Positions 1 to 5,338 of a DNA stretch of 5,496 nt are shown here, piece by piece (the stretch's first letter is position 1; each line of letters starts with the position of its first letter). Location of the stretch: assembly GCA_030747475.1 (NCBI GenBank), contig JASLKO010000055.1, forward strand, positions 1 to 5,496, in the 5' to 3' direction. Under the pieces are notes generated by a model. It was given only the letters and a program-made list of their open reading frames with translations, had not been told where the DNA came from and ran no database searches. Source of the DNA: Candidatus Thalassarchaeaceae archaeon. Lineage in GTDB: Archaea; Thermoplasmatota; Poseidoniia; Poseidoniales; Thalassarchaeaceae. The position numbers were made by a program, and so were the translations under genes.

Positions 1-6
1 CAGGAT

Positions 7-846
7 GTGATTCGCAACATGTGGACGCGAACTATCGTGGCCACACCATTGCTGATTCTGCTGTTTGCATCGCTTGAATTTGGGGCGCCAACGTGGGGAT
101 TCATGGTCGGAATTTTTGCCTTGGGCGCGCATCGTGAATATTGCTCAGCCATTGAATTGGAAGACAAAGGCATGCGAATGGTCGGTTTGGTGGTTCTGCT
201 GACATTGATCGTACTTGCCATGAATCCCGATTTAGCAGAAATTGAATCACTTGCTTGGGCTGGACCACATGGAGCAGGAGTGTTGGCATTGGCTTTGTTC
301 CTCGGTGCATTTGGAACCTGGGCTGTACCCATTGTTCAAGACCGATCTGAGAACGTAACCAGTGATGTTGGACGAGCGCTAATCGGATTCATTCTAATCT
401 GGTTCTTCATCCATGGAATCTTTCTCATGCATTTGGGAGACATTGGAGTTGGAGCCTGTATCTTTGCGATTGTGAATGTATCCATCACCGATTCATTCGC
501 ATTGATTTTTGGACGGATTTTCGGTAAGCATTCGTTCAGACCTATACTTTCACCAAAGAAAACTTGGGAAGGTGTGTTTGGTGGTGTGATGATGGCGGCA
601 ATTGCTGGCTATGTTTGCCAACCATTGTTGCCAACATTGTCATCGGTTGAAACCGCATGTCTGGGCGCATCACTCGCAATAATTGGCACTATGGGAGACC
701 TCATGCTTTCAGCATTAAAGAGAGATTTGCAACTGAAAGACTGGTCGCAAATGTTGCCCGGTCACGGTGGAATTCTAGACAGAGTTGATTCATTCATTTT
801 GGTCGCACCTGCGACATATTGGATATTGCTAACTCTAGTTGTCTGA
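7..846 (+). CDS. cdsA: CdsA-type phosphatidate (CDP-lipid) cytidylyltransferase, integral membrane
   Basis: CdsA enzymes transfer CMP from CTP to phosphatidic acid (or an archaeal ether-lipid equivalent), giving the CDP-activated precursor for polar head-group addition in the cytoplasmic membrane. The 279-residue product is hydrophobic throughout and of normal family length. Near the N-terminus it has the Arg-Glu-Tyr stretch (43-45) typical of the first CdsA region. Residues 161-174 give the Thr-Asp...Gly-Arg...Phe-Gly-Lys segment and 182-189 give SPKKTWEG. Residues 235-261 match the whole CdsA signature (S-x-x-K-R, K-D, G-H-G-G, D-R-x-D), which holds the metal-binding Asp residues. The GTG start at 7 overlaps a TGA at 8-10, the usual GTGA coupling, so an upstream gene may end there; only nine bases of it would be visible. 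ATG at 19 is an alternative start. Its end overlaps the convergent cyclophilin gene by 12 bases. The family call is secure; the lipid substrate (diacyl or archaeol type) is not shown by the sequence. Confidence 0.93.
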   Translation: MIRNMWTRTIVATPLLILLFASLEFGAPTWGFMVGIFALGAHREYCSAIELEDKGMRMVGLVVLLTLIVLAMNPDLAEIESLAWAGPHGAGVLALALFLGAFGTWAVPIVQDRSENVTSDVGRALIGFILIWFFIHGIFLMHLGDIGVGACIFAIVNVSITDSFALIFGRIFGKHSFRPILSPKKTWEGVFGGVMMAAIAGYVCQPLLPTLSSVETACLGASLAIIGTMGDLMLSALKRDLQLKDWSQMLPGHGGILDRVDSFILVAPATYWILLTLVV

Positions 847-1800
847 TTCAAGCATTGCATCCACAACCGATTCAATATCTGTATCCGACATGCCTGTCAT
901 GTCATTTTTGAATGACCAAACGACTCCGCCTAAAATCGCAAATGACCAAATCCAAAAGAAAATTGTGAATAAACCAGTGCCGATACTTTCGATTGATTCA
1001 CTCAATGCACTCACATCGTCTTGTTGGTTTTCACCGGTTGAGGCGACGATTCCAATCATTCGTATACTGATGATGTGCACTTCTTCAGCAGGTCGATCAG
1101 GACCAGGTGGGACTCGAATTGTACCCCCCAACGGGTCGTTGGATGTCGGTACAGACGCGATGGCACGTACATGCGTCATCCCATCTCTGACCACTCCAAA
1201 TGTCGCGTATCCAGCGTCATCTCGATTTTCTGGATCGAGGCCATGTTGTGGCGTATCACAAATGTAAAATTGGCTTTCAGCACTATCTTCTTCCAATCCC
1301 CTTGCCATTCCAATCGCTCCATCGACATGGCTCATATTATCATGGTGTTCAAGCGGAATTGTTTGGCCACTTCCCCCCTCGCCACAATTTGGACTAGAGC
1401 TGGGATAAACCCCCACTGTCTTGCATTGTGGGTCCCCGGATTGAGCAACGAAATCATCGATGACTCGGTGGAAAAATATGCCATCCCAAAAATTCTCTTC
1501 AGCAAGAACGATGAAATTTCCAACCGTAATCGGCACCCACTGTGGGAACAATTCGAGAATGATTTCCCCTTCTACTTCAGAAGCACCGAGATTGGGGGCG
1601 TAGCGAACAGAAATACTCACAACGGGATTGCCGGATGTTGAATTGTCCATCGGACTTCCCTCAAGAACCGGCCCATCCGTCCAATCTGCGGGATCAATTT
1701 CATTGTCGGACCAATGTGAGGAATCGTCTTGAGCGGTGATGTTGGGCAATGAGGCCATCAATAGGGCCATCAGAATCGCAACATATCGTCCGGTCATCAT
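835..1800 (-). CDS. Exported, C-terminally membrane-anchored cyclophilin peptidyl-prolyl isomerase
   Basis: Cyclophilins catalyse cis-trans isomerisation of Xaa-Pro bonds and assist protein folding; this one should act outside the membrane. From ATG 1800 the product has 321 residues. Residues 1-23 form a signal peptide (one Arg, hydrophobic core, likely cut after Ile-Thr-Ala), followed by an acidic linker to about 60. The cyclophilin domain spans about 61-250. It has FHRVI...F..Q.GDP with catalytic Arg112, Phe117 and Gln120, a GMAR stretch, and SQFYI with Gln177. The usual second Phe of SQFF is Tyr, as in some relatives, and the canonical Trp/His positions are not conserved. An inserted loop after GDP carries Cys126 and Cys139, possibly a disulfide. 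Residues 276-296 form a Trp/Phe-rich membrane helix with an acidic tail of about 20 residues, presumably cytoplasmic. ATG 1797 is equally possible. A TTG at 1824 was rejected because it would bury the signal peptide behind eight extra residues. No Shine-Dalgarno is visible. Confidence 0.9.
   Translation of the reverse strand: MMTGRYVAILMALLMASLPNITAQDDSSHWSDNEIDPADWTDGPVLEGSPMDNSTSGNPVVSISVRYAPNLGASEVEGEIILELFPQWVPITVGNFIVLAEENFWDGIFFHRVIDDFVAQSGDPQCKTVGVYPSSSPNCGEGGSGQTIPLEHHDNMSHVDGAIGMARGLEEDSAESQFYICDTPQHGLDPENRDDAGYATFGVVRDGMTHVRAIASVPTSNDPLGGTIRVPPGPDRPAEEVHIISIRMIGIVASTGENQQDDVSALSESIESIGTGLFTIFFWIWSFAILGGVVWSFKNDMTGMSDTDIESVVDAMLESDN
887..916 (+). terminator. Candidate transcription end for the cdsA-like gene: overlapping hairpins with a T run
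   Basis: About 40 bases after the stop of the gene at 7-846, GACATG (887-892) and CATGTC (898-903) can pair around a five-base loop and are followed directly by A and five T (905-909). A second perfect repeat, GTCATT (901-906) with AATGAC (911-916), shares bases 901-903, so the two hairpins exclude each other. The whole element lies inside the antisense cyclophilin gene. Hairpin plus T run is the form of an intrinsic terminator, and T runs alone can end archaeal transcripts. Six-base stems arise often by chance and these bases also encode protein, so this is a weak call. Confidence 0.3.
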
Positions 1801-1877
1801 ACTGCCGTGTACCCGGTCCCACAAGAGTCCACCGGCTAGGCGTCATCCTCTTGACACACCGCCCCTTAGGGCGGTGC
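1801..1877. promoter_or_regulatory. Divergent promoter gap without a visible TATA box
   Basis: These 77 bases separate the starts of two divergent genes and must lie upstream of both. I count 50 G or C (about 65 percent), clearly richer than the flanking genes and the opposite of the usual AT-rich archaeal promoter. No TATA-like box lies 25-30 bases upstream of either ATG, and no Shine-Dalgarno precedes either start. It contains the perfect palindrome annotated separately and a weaker five-base repeat (CCGGT 1813-1817, ACCGG 1831-1835). The promoters may be non-canonical, or may sit inside the opposing coding regions. Confidence 0.5.
1857..1876. promoter_or_regulatory. Perfect 8+8 GC-rich palindrome just before the hydrolase start
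   Basis: CACCGCCC (1857-1864) and GGGCGGTG (1869-1876) are exact reverse complements around a four-base CTTA centre. The element ends one base before the ATG at 1878. As DNA it has the form of an operator for a dimeric regulator placed on the transcription start region. As RNA it would be a strong hairpin covering the ribosome-binding position. The repeat is certain; its role is inference. Confidence 0.5.
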
Positions 1878-3704
1878 ATGGGGGTCAGCGAAGAGCGACG
1901 CGATTTGTTGCGATTTAACATCGTACTTGGCGCCACAATCGCTGTCGTCGTTCTTTTCATCCTCATCGCATCAATTTGGGGTTCGGGAGTAATCCAAAAT
2001 GGTGATAATGAAGATTATGAATGGTGGGAAGTACCCCTCCATGACCGACATAAAATGAATCTCGATTACACTGGAGTTCGTAGCACACTTCCGGTCAATG
2101 GCACTTACAATTGGACGGGTCCAAGTGAATTTTTCGTCGAGGTAGATCTACCCGCAAGTGAACAAGATGCAGGATATCCAGAAGCCGCTTTGATGCACAT
2201 TGCATTGTGGCTTCCCAATGTCGAACCCGGGGAAACAGTACCTGTCATTGCAACCATCCACCCGTACTACGATTTCGGGACTGAGGTTGCCGATGGTGAC
2301 TCCAATCCCAACACCGTCCCTGACGGAGGTGTTGGCGCTTGGGTGTTGGATGAATTTGTCCCACATGGCTATGCTCTGGCCCAAGTCTCAACTTTCGGAA
2401 GTGGTCAATCGACCCATTGTCAGGATGTCAAAGGTCTGGGCGAACAAGTGGGAATTCAAGCGGCTGTCAAGTGGTTGGGTGAGCAAGAGTGGTCGAATGG
2501 AAATGTCGGCCTGATGGGCAAATCATATGCGGGCACAACCAACTGGGAAGCCGCGCAAAATCCCTCTGAACATCTGAAGACAATTGTGCCCATCTCTGGA
2601 AGCATCGGTGTTCAACAGATGTTCTATCGAAATGGCAGTAGCGAATTCAGAGCCGTCGGTTATGATTTGGCCTACCAAGGTGCAACCACTGACATGACGA
2701 CTGATGATTTGCGAGTCTGTAGTGATGATGCAGTGGGCCCTGCAATGCCGGTGACAACTTCGCTTGCAGCAGAATTTGGTGGAGCAGAATGGTCAGATTA
2801 CTGGGAAGAGCGATACCACCTTGGAGATGTGCTTGAAAATTACAATGGTAGCGTCTACCTTGTTTGGGGACTACAAGATTGGAACGTCGACCCATATCAC
2901 GCATTCCCAGCATACCAAATGCTACGTGATGCAGGAATCCATACACGCGCAATCAGTGGGCAATGGGCCCACAATTACGTCGATCAACCCGACCGACATG
3001 GAGAATTGGGTAGTGGTTACGGTGGAGAAGCCTATCCAAACATGACGCGAATGGATTGGGCCATCGAATTGTGGAATTGGTTCGAGTACTATCTCAAAGG
3101 AGTCGGTGAAGAACCCGAAGCACATGTTCAGATTCAAACCAATGATGGCAAATGGCACGTCGAAGAAACCTGGCCGCCAACGGATGCATCTTGGGACCTT
3201 CAAGATCTTAGTGAATGGGATGGTGGGAATGGAGTGGTTACGACAACCAATTCGATTTCAATTGTCAGCCCTATTTTTGAAGAAGAAATGCATCTCTCTG
3301 GATTGCCAACCCTGCACCTCGACGTAAACACAAGAGGTTGCAATGGTGGACAAATTTTTGCAACACTTTCCGATGGAACCACCGGCATGAGATTGGGGCA
3401 TGCGGTCATGGACATTCGATATCGAGATGGAGGCTATGATGCCAGCCCTGTTTTCCCAGCCGGTTCGTATACGATGTTGATGGAATTTAATCCACTAGAT
3501 GTTGTTCTTCCAGCGGGGCACAGTCTGTCAATCGAGTTGACCGAAACCGGAGCAGATTACCTTCCGAGTACCTGTGCCGCATTCGGCCTATCTGTACAAG
3601 GAGGAACGTTTGGAATGCCACTCATTGATCGTCCAGTCGAAGATGACCGATGGTTCCTCGCCCCTCCGTGGTGGGAGGACCCCAACAATGCGGTTGGGTT
3701 GTAG
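1878..3704 (+). CDS. Membrane-anchored S15 / CocE-NonD hydrolase, Xaa-Pro dipeptidyl-peptidase-like
   Basis: This is a serine hydrolase of the peptidase S15 group, whose members remove Xaa-Pro dipeptides from peptides or hydrolyse esters. The product has 608 residues. Residues 13-34 form a membrane anchor after an Arg-rich start, with the bulk outside the cell. The alpha/beta-hydrolase core has a Pro-Tyr-Tyr stretch at 129-131 (oxyanion-hole Tyr position), nucleophile Ser216 in GKSYAG, Asp334 in GLQDWNV and His365 in GQWAH. The Ser-Asp and Asp-His spacings (118 and 31) are close to those of lactococcal PepX (120 and 30, from memory), and GKSY and DWNV also favour PepX-like exopeptidases over cocaine esterase. 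From about residue 467 a C-terminal jelly-roll domain follows (HLSGLPTLHLDV, then IFATLSD). Five Asn-x-Ser/Thr sites fit an exported archaeal protein. ATG 1878 was chosen because upstream in-frame starts such as ATG 1749 would overlap the divergent cyclophilin gene and hide the anchor. It probably supports growth on peptides. The family is secure; the substrate is not proven. Confidence 0.9.
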   Translation: MGVSEERRDLLRFNIVLGATIAVVVLFILIASIWGSGVIQNGDNEDYEWWEVPLHDRHKMNLDYTGVRSTLPVNGTYNWTGPSEFFVEVDLPASEQDAGYPEAALMHIALWLPNVEPGETVPVIATIHPYYDFGTEVADGDSNPNTVPDGGVGAWVLDEFVPHGYALAQVSTFGSGQSTHCQDVKGLGEQVGIQAAVKWLGEQEWSNGNVGLMGKSYAGTTNWEAAQNPSEHLKTIVPISGSIGVQQMFYRNGSSEFRAVGYDLAYQGATTDMTTDDLRVCSDDAVGPAMPVTTSLAAEFGGAEWSDYWEERYHLGDVLENYNGSVYLVWGLQDWNVDPYHAFPAYQMLRDAGIHTRAISGQWAHNYVDQPDRHGELGSGYGGEAYPNMTRMDWAIELWNWFEYYLKGVGEEPEAHVQIQTNDGKWHVEETWPPTDASWDLQDLSEWDGGNGVVTTTNSISIVSPIFEEEMHLSGLPTLHLDVNTRGCNGGQIFATLSDGTTGMRLGHAVMDIRYRDGGYDASPVFPAGSYTMLMEFNPLDVVLPAGHSLSIELTETGADYLPSTCAAFGLSVQGGTFGMPLIDRPVEDDRWFLAPPWWEDPNNAVGL

Positions 3705-3706
3705 CG

Positions 3707-4696
3707 TTATTCTTCCTCAGTATGTGCATCTTGAGAAAATTCATTTTCTCTGGTTTCAATCGCATTACGAAGAACCAATCCTTGGAATGTTCGAAGCTTC
3801 CGTTCACGAACCATTTTGTTCACTTCCAATTCGATTTCCTGCAATTCCTCTAGTGTATTGGCTTCAACAATGAGATTCTCATAATATCGATAATTTCTCT
3901 TTCGCACACTCCAGAAGAATAGGTAAATTGGAATCAGCCCAATGGGAATAATCAATTCGGTTGAAAGGGCGGACAGGAGCCATGAAAGTGAAAATTCAAT
4001 GGCGTCGTCATCTGGCTCCTGAGTGAATCCTTCTCCAGAAAGGTAGAATGTGCCTGTTGAAATTCCAAAATATAGATTGAAGGGATTGGAATCTGAATCG
4101 AATGGATCACTTCCCCTCTCAATTTCGATTTCATCATCCCAACCATCATTGTCGTCATCTAAATCCAATACATCGGGCATTCCATCATAGTCTCTATCTG
4201 GAGGGACATCCGTGACATCATAGATCGAATATTGATGAGTGGCTGTACTGGCAGCCAATTCCAAATCATTGGTGATGCCATCTCCGTCAGCATCAGGGTC
4301 CATTTCATCAGGCAAGCCATCCCCATCAATGTCACCGCATCCTTGCCGTAGTCTGAATGATTCACCAGGATATGTTGGGCAATGATCGGAGAGTGCGGTT
4401 CCACTTTGATCTGCCCAGCCGTCACTATCTGAATCTGACCAGAGAAGAGCCGCCAATTCCATTGCTAGAGTCTGATTTTGTTCGTATGGTTCTGCACCTC
4501 TCGAACGTGTTTCATCGAGTTTTTCCAGGACCACTGTGGCGTTAGGATACGCATCCTCACTATTGATGACACCGTCACCATCATCATCATCTTCAGGCCC
4601 AAAAAATTTCTTTTCAACATCCAAAGATGTTGGTTGTATCACCAATGGGCAAAGGAGAATAAATATTGCCAAAAGAAGAAAAATTCGAGGCTTCAT
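3707..4696 (-). CDS. Type I membrane protein with TSP3-like calcium-binding repeats and cytoplasmic helical tail
   Basis: No precise family is recognised. The 329-residue product opens with a signal peptide (MKPR then a Leu/Ile-rich core, about 1-23). The extracellular part carries Asp-rich calcium loops of the thrombospondin type 3 kind: 36-52 (DDDDGDG), 88-96 (DSDSDGWAD), 122-146 (DIDGDG...DADGDG) and 167-202 (DRDYDG...DDDNDG, ending in GSDPFDSDS). Cys106 and Cys120 sit in a DxCP...GC arrangement known from such repeats and may pair. One membrane helix lies at about 247-263, followed by VRKR, which fits a cytoplasmic location. A charged, probably helical or coiled-coil tail of about 66 residues ends in an acidic run. 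ATG 4696 was chosen because the signal peptide begins there and a purine-rich GGAAAGAGGG directly precedes it; a TTG at 4747 would add 17 residues. The gene ends two bases from the hydrolase stop. Calcium-stabilised adhesion, spacing or sensing are possible roles, unproven. Confidence 0.85.
   Translation of the reverse strand: MKPRIFLLLAIFILLCPLVIQPTSLDVEKKFFGPEDDDDGDGVINSEDAYPNATVVLEKLDETRSRGAEPYEQNQTLAMELAALLWSDSDSDGWADQSGTALSDHCPTYPGESFRLRQGCGDIDGDGLPDEMDPDADGDGITNDLELAASTATHQYSIYDVTDVPPDRDYDGMPDVLDLDDDNDGWDDEIEIERGSDPFDSDSNPFNLYFGISTGTFYLSGEGFTQEPDDDAIEFSLSWLLSALSTELIIPIGLIPIYLFFWSVRKRNYRYYENLIVEANTLEELQEIELEVNKMVRERKLRTFQGLVLRNAIETRENEFSQDAHTEEE
3733..3750. other. Perfect inverted repeat just beyond the hydrolase stop codon
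   Basis: GAGAAAAT (3733-3740) and ATTTTCTC (3743-3750) are exact reverse complements with a two-base centre. They begin 28 bases after the TAG of the hydrolase gene and lie within the last codons of the antisense TSP3-repeat gene. In RNA the fold would be an AU-rich seven-base stem with a four-base loop, with no strong T run after it. It could mark a transcript end or 3' processing site, or be chance within a coding sequence. Confidence 0.3.
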
Positions 4697-4805
4697 CCCT
4701 CTTTCCAGTGTTTTATTCCTTATCAAGAATGGGACGGCTTTCTCCAATCTATGATTGTGGGTAAATCACGGCAATCATTATTTCTGTTCTTTTCGTAGCC
4801 ATTGC
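4697..4805. promoter_or_regulatory. Divergent promoter gap between the TSP3-repeat and thioredoxin-fold genes
   Basis: These 109 bases lie between two divergent starts, with about 41 percent GC by count, clearly lower than the other divergent gap. For the plus-strand gene, an AT-rich box at 4777-4783 is annotated separately. For the minus-strand gene, AT-rich stretches at 4711-4717 and 4720-4728 are possible boxes, the second about 27 bases from its ATG; neither is a good TATA match. No inverted repeat comparable to that at 1857-1876 was seen. Confidence 0.5.
4777..4783 (+). promoter_or_regulatory. Candidate TATA-like box for the thioredoxin-fold lipoprotein gene
   Basis: ATTATTT is centred about 26 bases before the ATG at 4806. 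That is the spacing expected if transcription starts at or next to the start codon, as in leaderless archaeal mRNAs. The lack of a Shine-Dalgarno in the T-rich bases before the ATG agrees with this. The box is short and no clear BRE is visible upstream, so it stays a candidate. Confidence 0.3.
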
Positions 4806-5336
4806 ATGCGAAAGTCCTTCAATCAACGTTTTTTTGTGGTTTCTCTACTCAGTCTGATGATGATGTTCCCCGGATGTATAGGGGGCGATGATGCCAACGA
4901 TATATTGAGAGACATGCCTGATTTTGAAGCTGTAGCAGACGATGGTGAAACCTACTCTAAGTCCAGTATGATGGGGCAATCATACATCATCCTGTTCTCA
5001 GCAGAATGGTGTAACAATCCGTGTCATATTGTCATGCACGCAATATACAACAACTTGGATGGGGCAAACGTCCTCGTCATGAGTACGGACCCCAATACAG
5101 ACATCACCTTGAATGAATGGCATGAAGATGCAGATGATTATGATGACGATGACAATGGGACTGGTGTCGATTTGCCTTATCCTTTCATGAAAGGAGTAGA
5201 GGCATCCCAAGAGCTTGGAATCGATGCCCGTCCAACCCTAATTTTTGTCAATTCTAATGGAGATGTAATGGCCGAACATGAAGGTGGAATCGATTCAATC
5301 GATGACCTGAAGGCCATGTATGATTTGATTTCTTAA
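4806..5336 (+). CDS. Thioredoxin-fold lipoprotein with a C-x3-C site
   Basis: The 176-residue product starts with an Arg/Lys-containing lipoprotein signal peptide (1-23) whose lipobox is Phe-Pro-Gly-Cys, with Cys24 the likely lipidated residue, followed by a short Gly/Asp spacer. A redoxin-like domain follows: a strand (YIILFSAEW), Cys69 and Cys73 in WCNNPCH, a strand at 88-93 (VLVMSTD), an acidic insert at 107-117, and RPTLIFVNSNGD with the cis-Pro expected at Pro143. Thioredoxin and TlpA proteins have C-x2-C; here the spacing is C-x3-C, as in copper-handling Sco proteins, and His74 and His158 are nearby. It could be a thiol oxidoreductase or a metallochaperone; the fold is better supported than the reaction. 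ATG 4806 was chosen because the signal peptide starts there; TTG 4755 would add 17 residues ahead of it. No Shine-Dalgarno is visible. It ends two bases from the convergent gene at 5339. Confidence 0.85.
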   Translation: MRKSFNQRFFVVSLLSLMMMFPGCIGGDDANDILRDMPDFEAVADDGETYSKSSMMGQSYIILFSAEWCNNPCHIVMHAIYNNLDGANVLVMSTDPNTDITLNEWHEDADDYDDDDNGTGVDLPYPFMKGVEASQELGIDARPTLIFVNSNGDVMAEHEGGIDSIDDLKAMYDLIS

Positions 5337-5338
5337 AA

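Noticed and set aside
1075..1641. Long open frame on the plus strand within the cyclophilin region
   Set aside because: It lies wholly antisense to a gene with clear cyclophilin motifs and its translation shows no recognisable motif or domain.
1851..1856. TTGACA, identical to a bacterial -35 box
   Set aside because: No matching -10 box at 16-18 bases, the context is GC-rich, and the contig looks archaeal; a six-base match is easily chance.
1749..1877. 43-residue N-terminal extension of the S15 hydrolase from an upstream ATG
   Set aside because: It would overlap the divergent gene, read through the palindrome, and put an unrelated stretch before a well-formed membrane anchor starting at 1878.
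3663..3678. CCTCC/GGAGG inverted repeat near the end of the hydrolase gene
   Set aside because: It has only five base pairs, no T run on either strand, and is well within chance expectation.
4575..4592. CAT-repeat run resembling a microsatellite
   Set aside because: It is in frame and encodes the Asp run of the first calcium loop, which explains it fully.
4697..4747. TTG-initiated extension of the TSP3-repeat protein
   Set aside because: It would displace the signal peptide, and ATG 4696 gives a normal Lys-Arg then hydrophobic start.
4755..4805. TTG-initiated extension of the thioredoxin-fold protein
   Set aside because: The lipoprotein signal begins at the ATG at 4806; the extension is atypical and crosses the likely promoter box.
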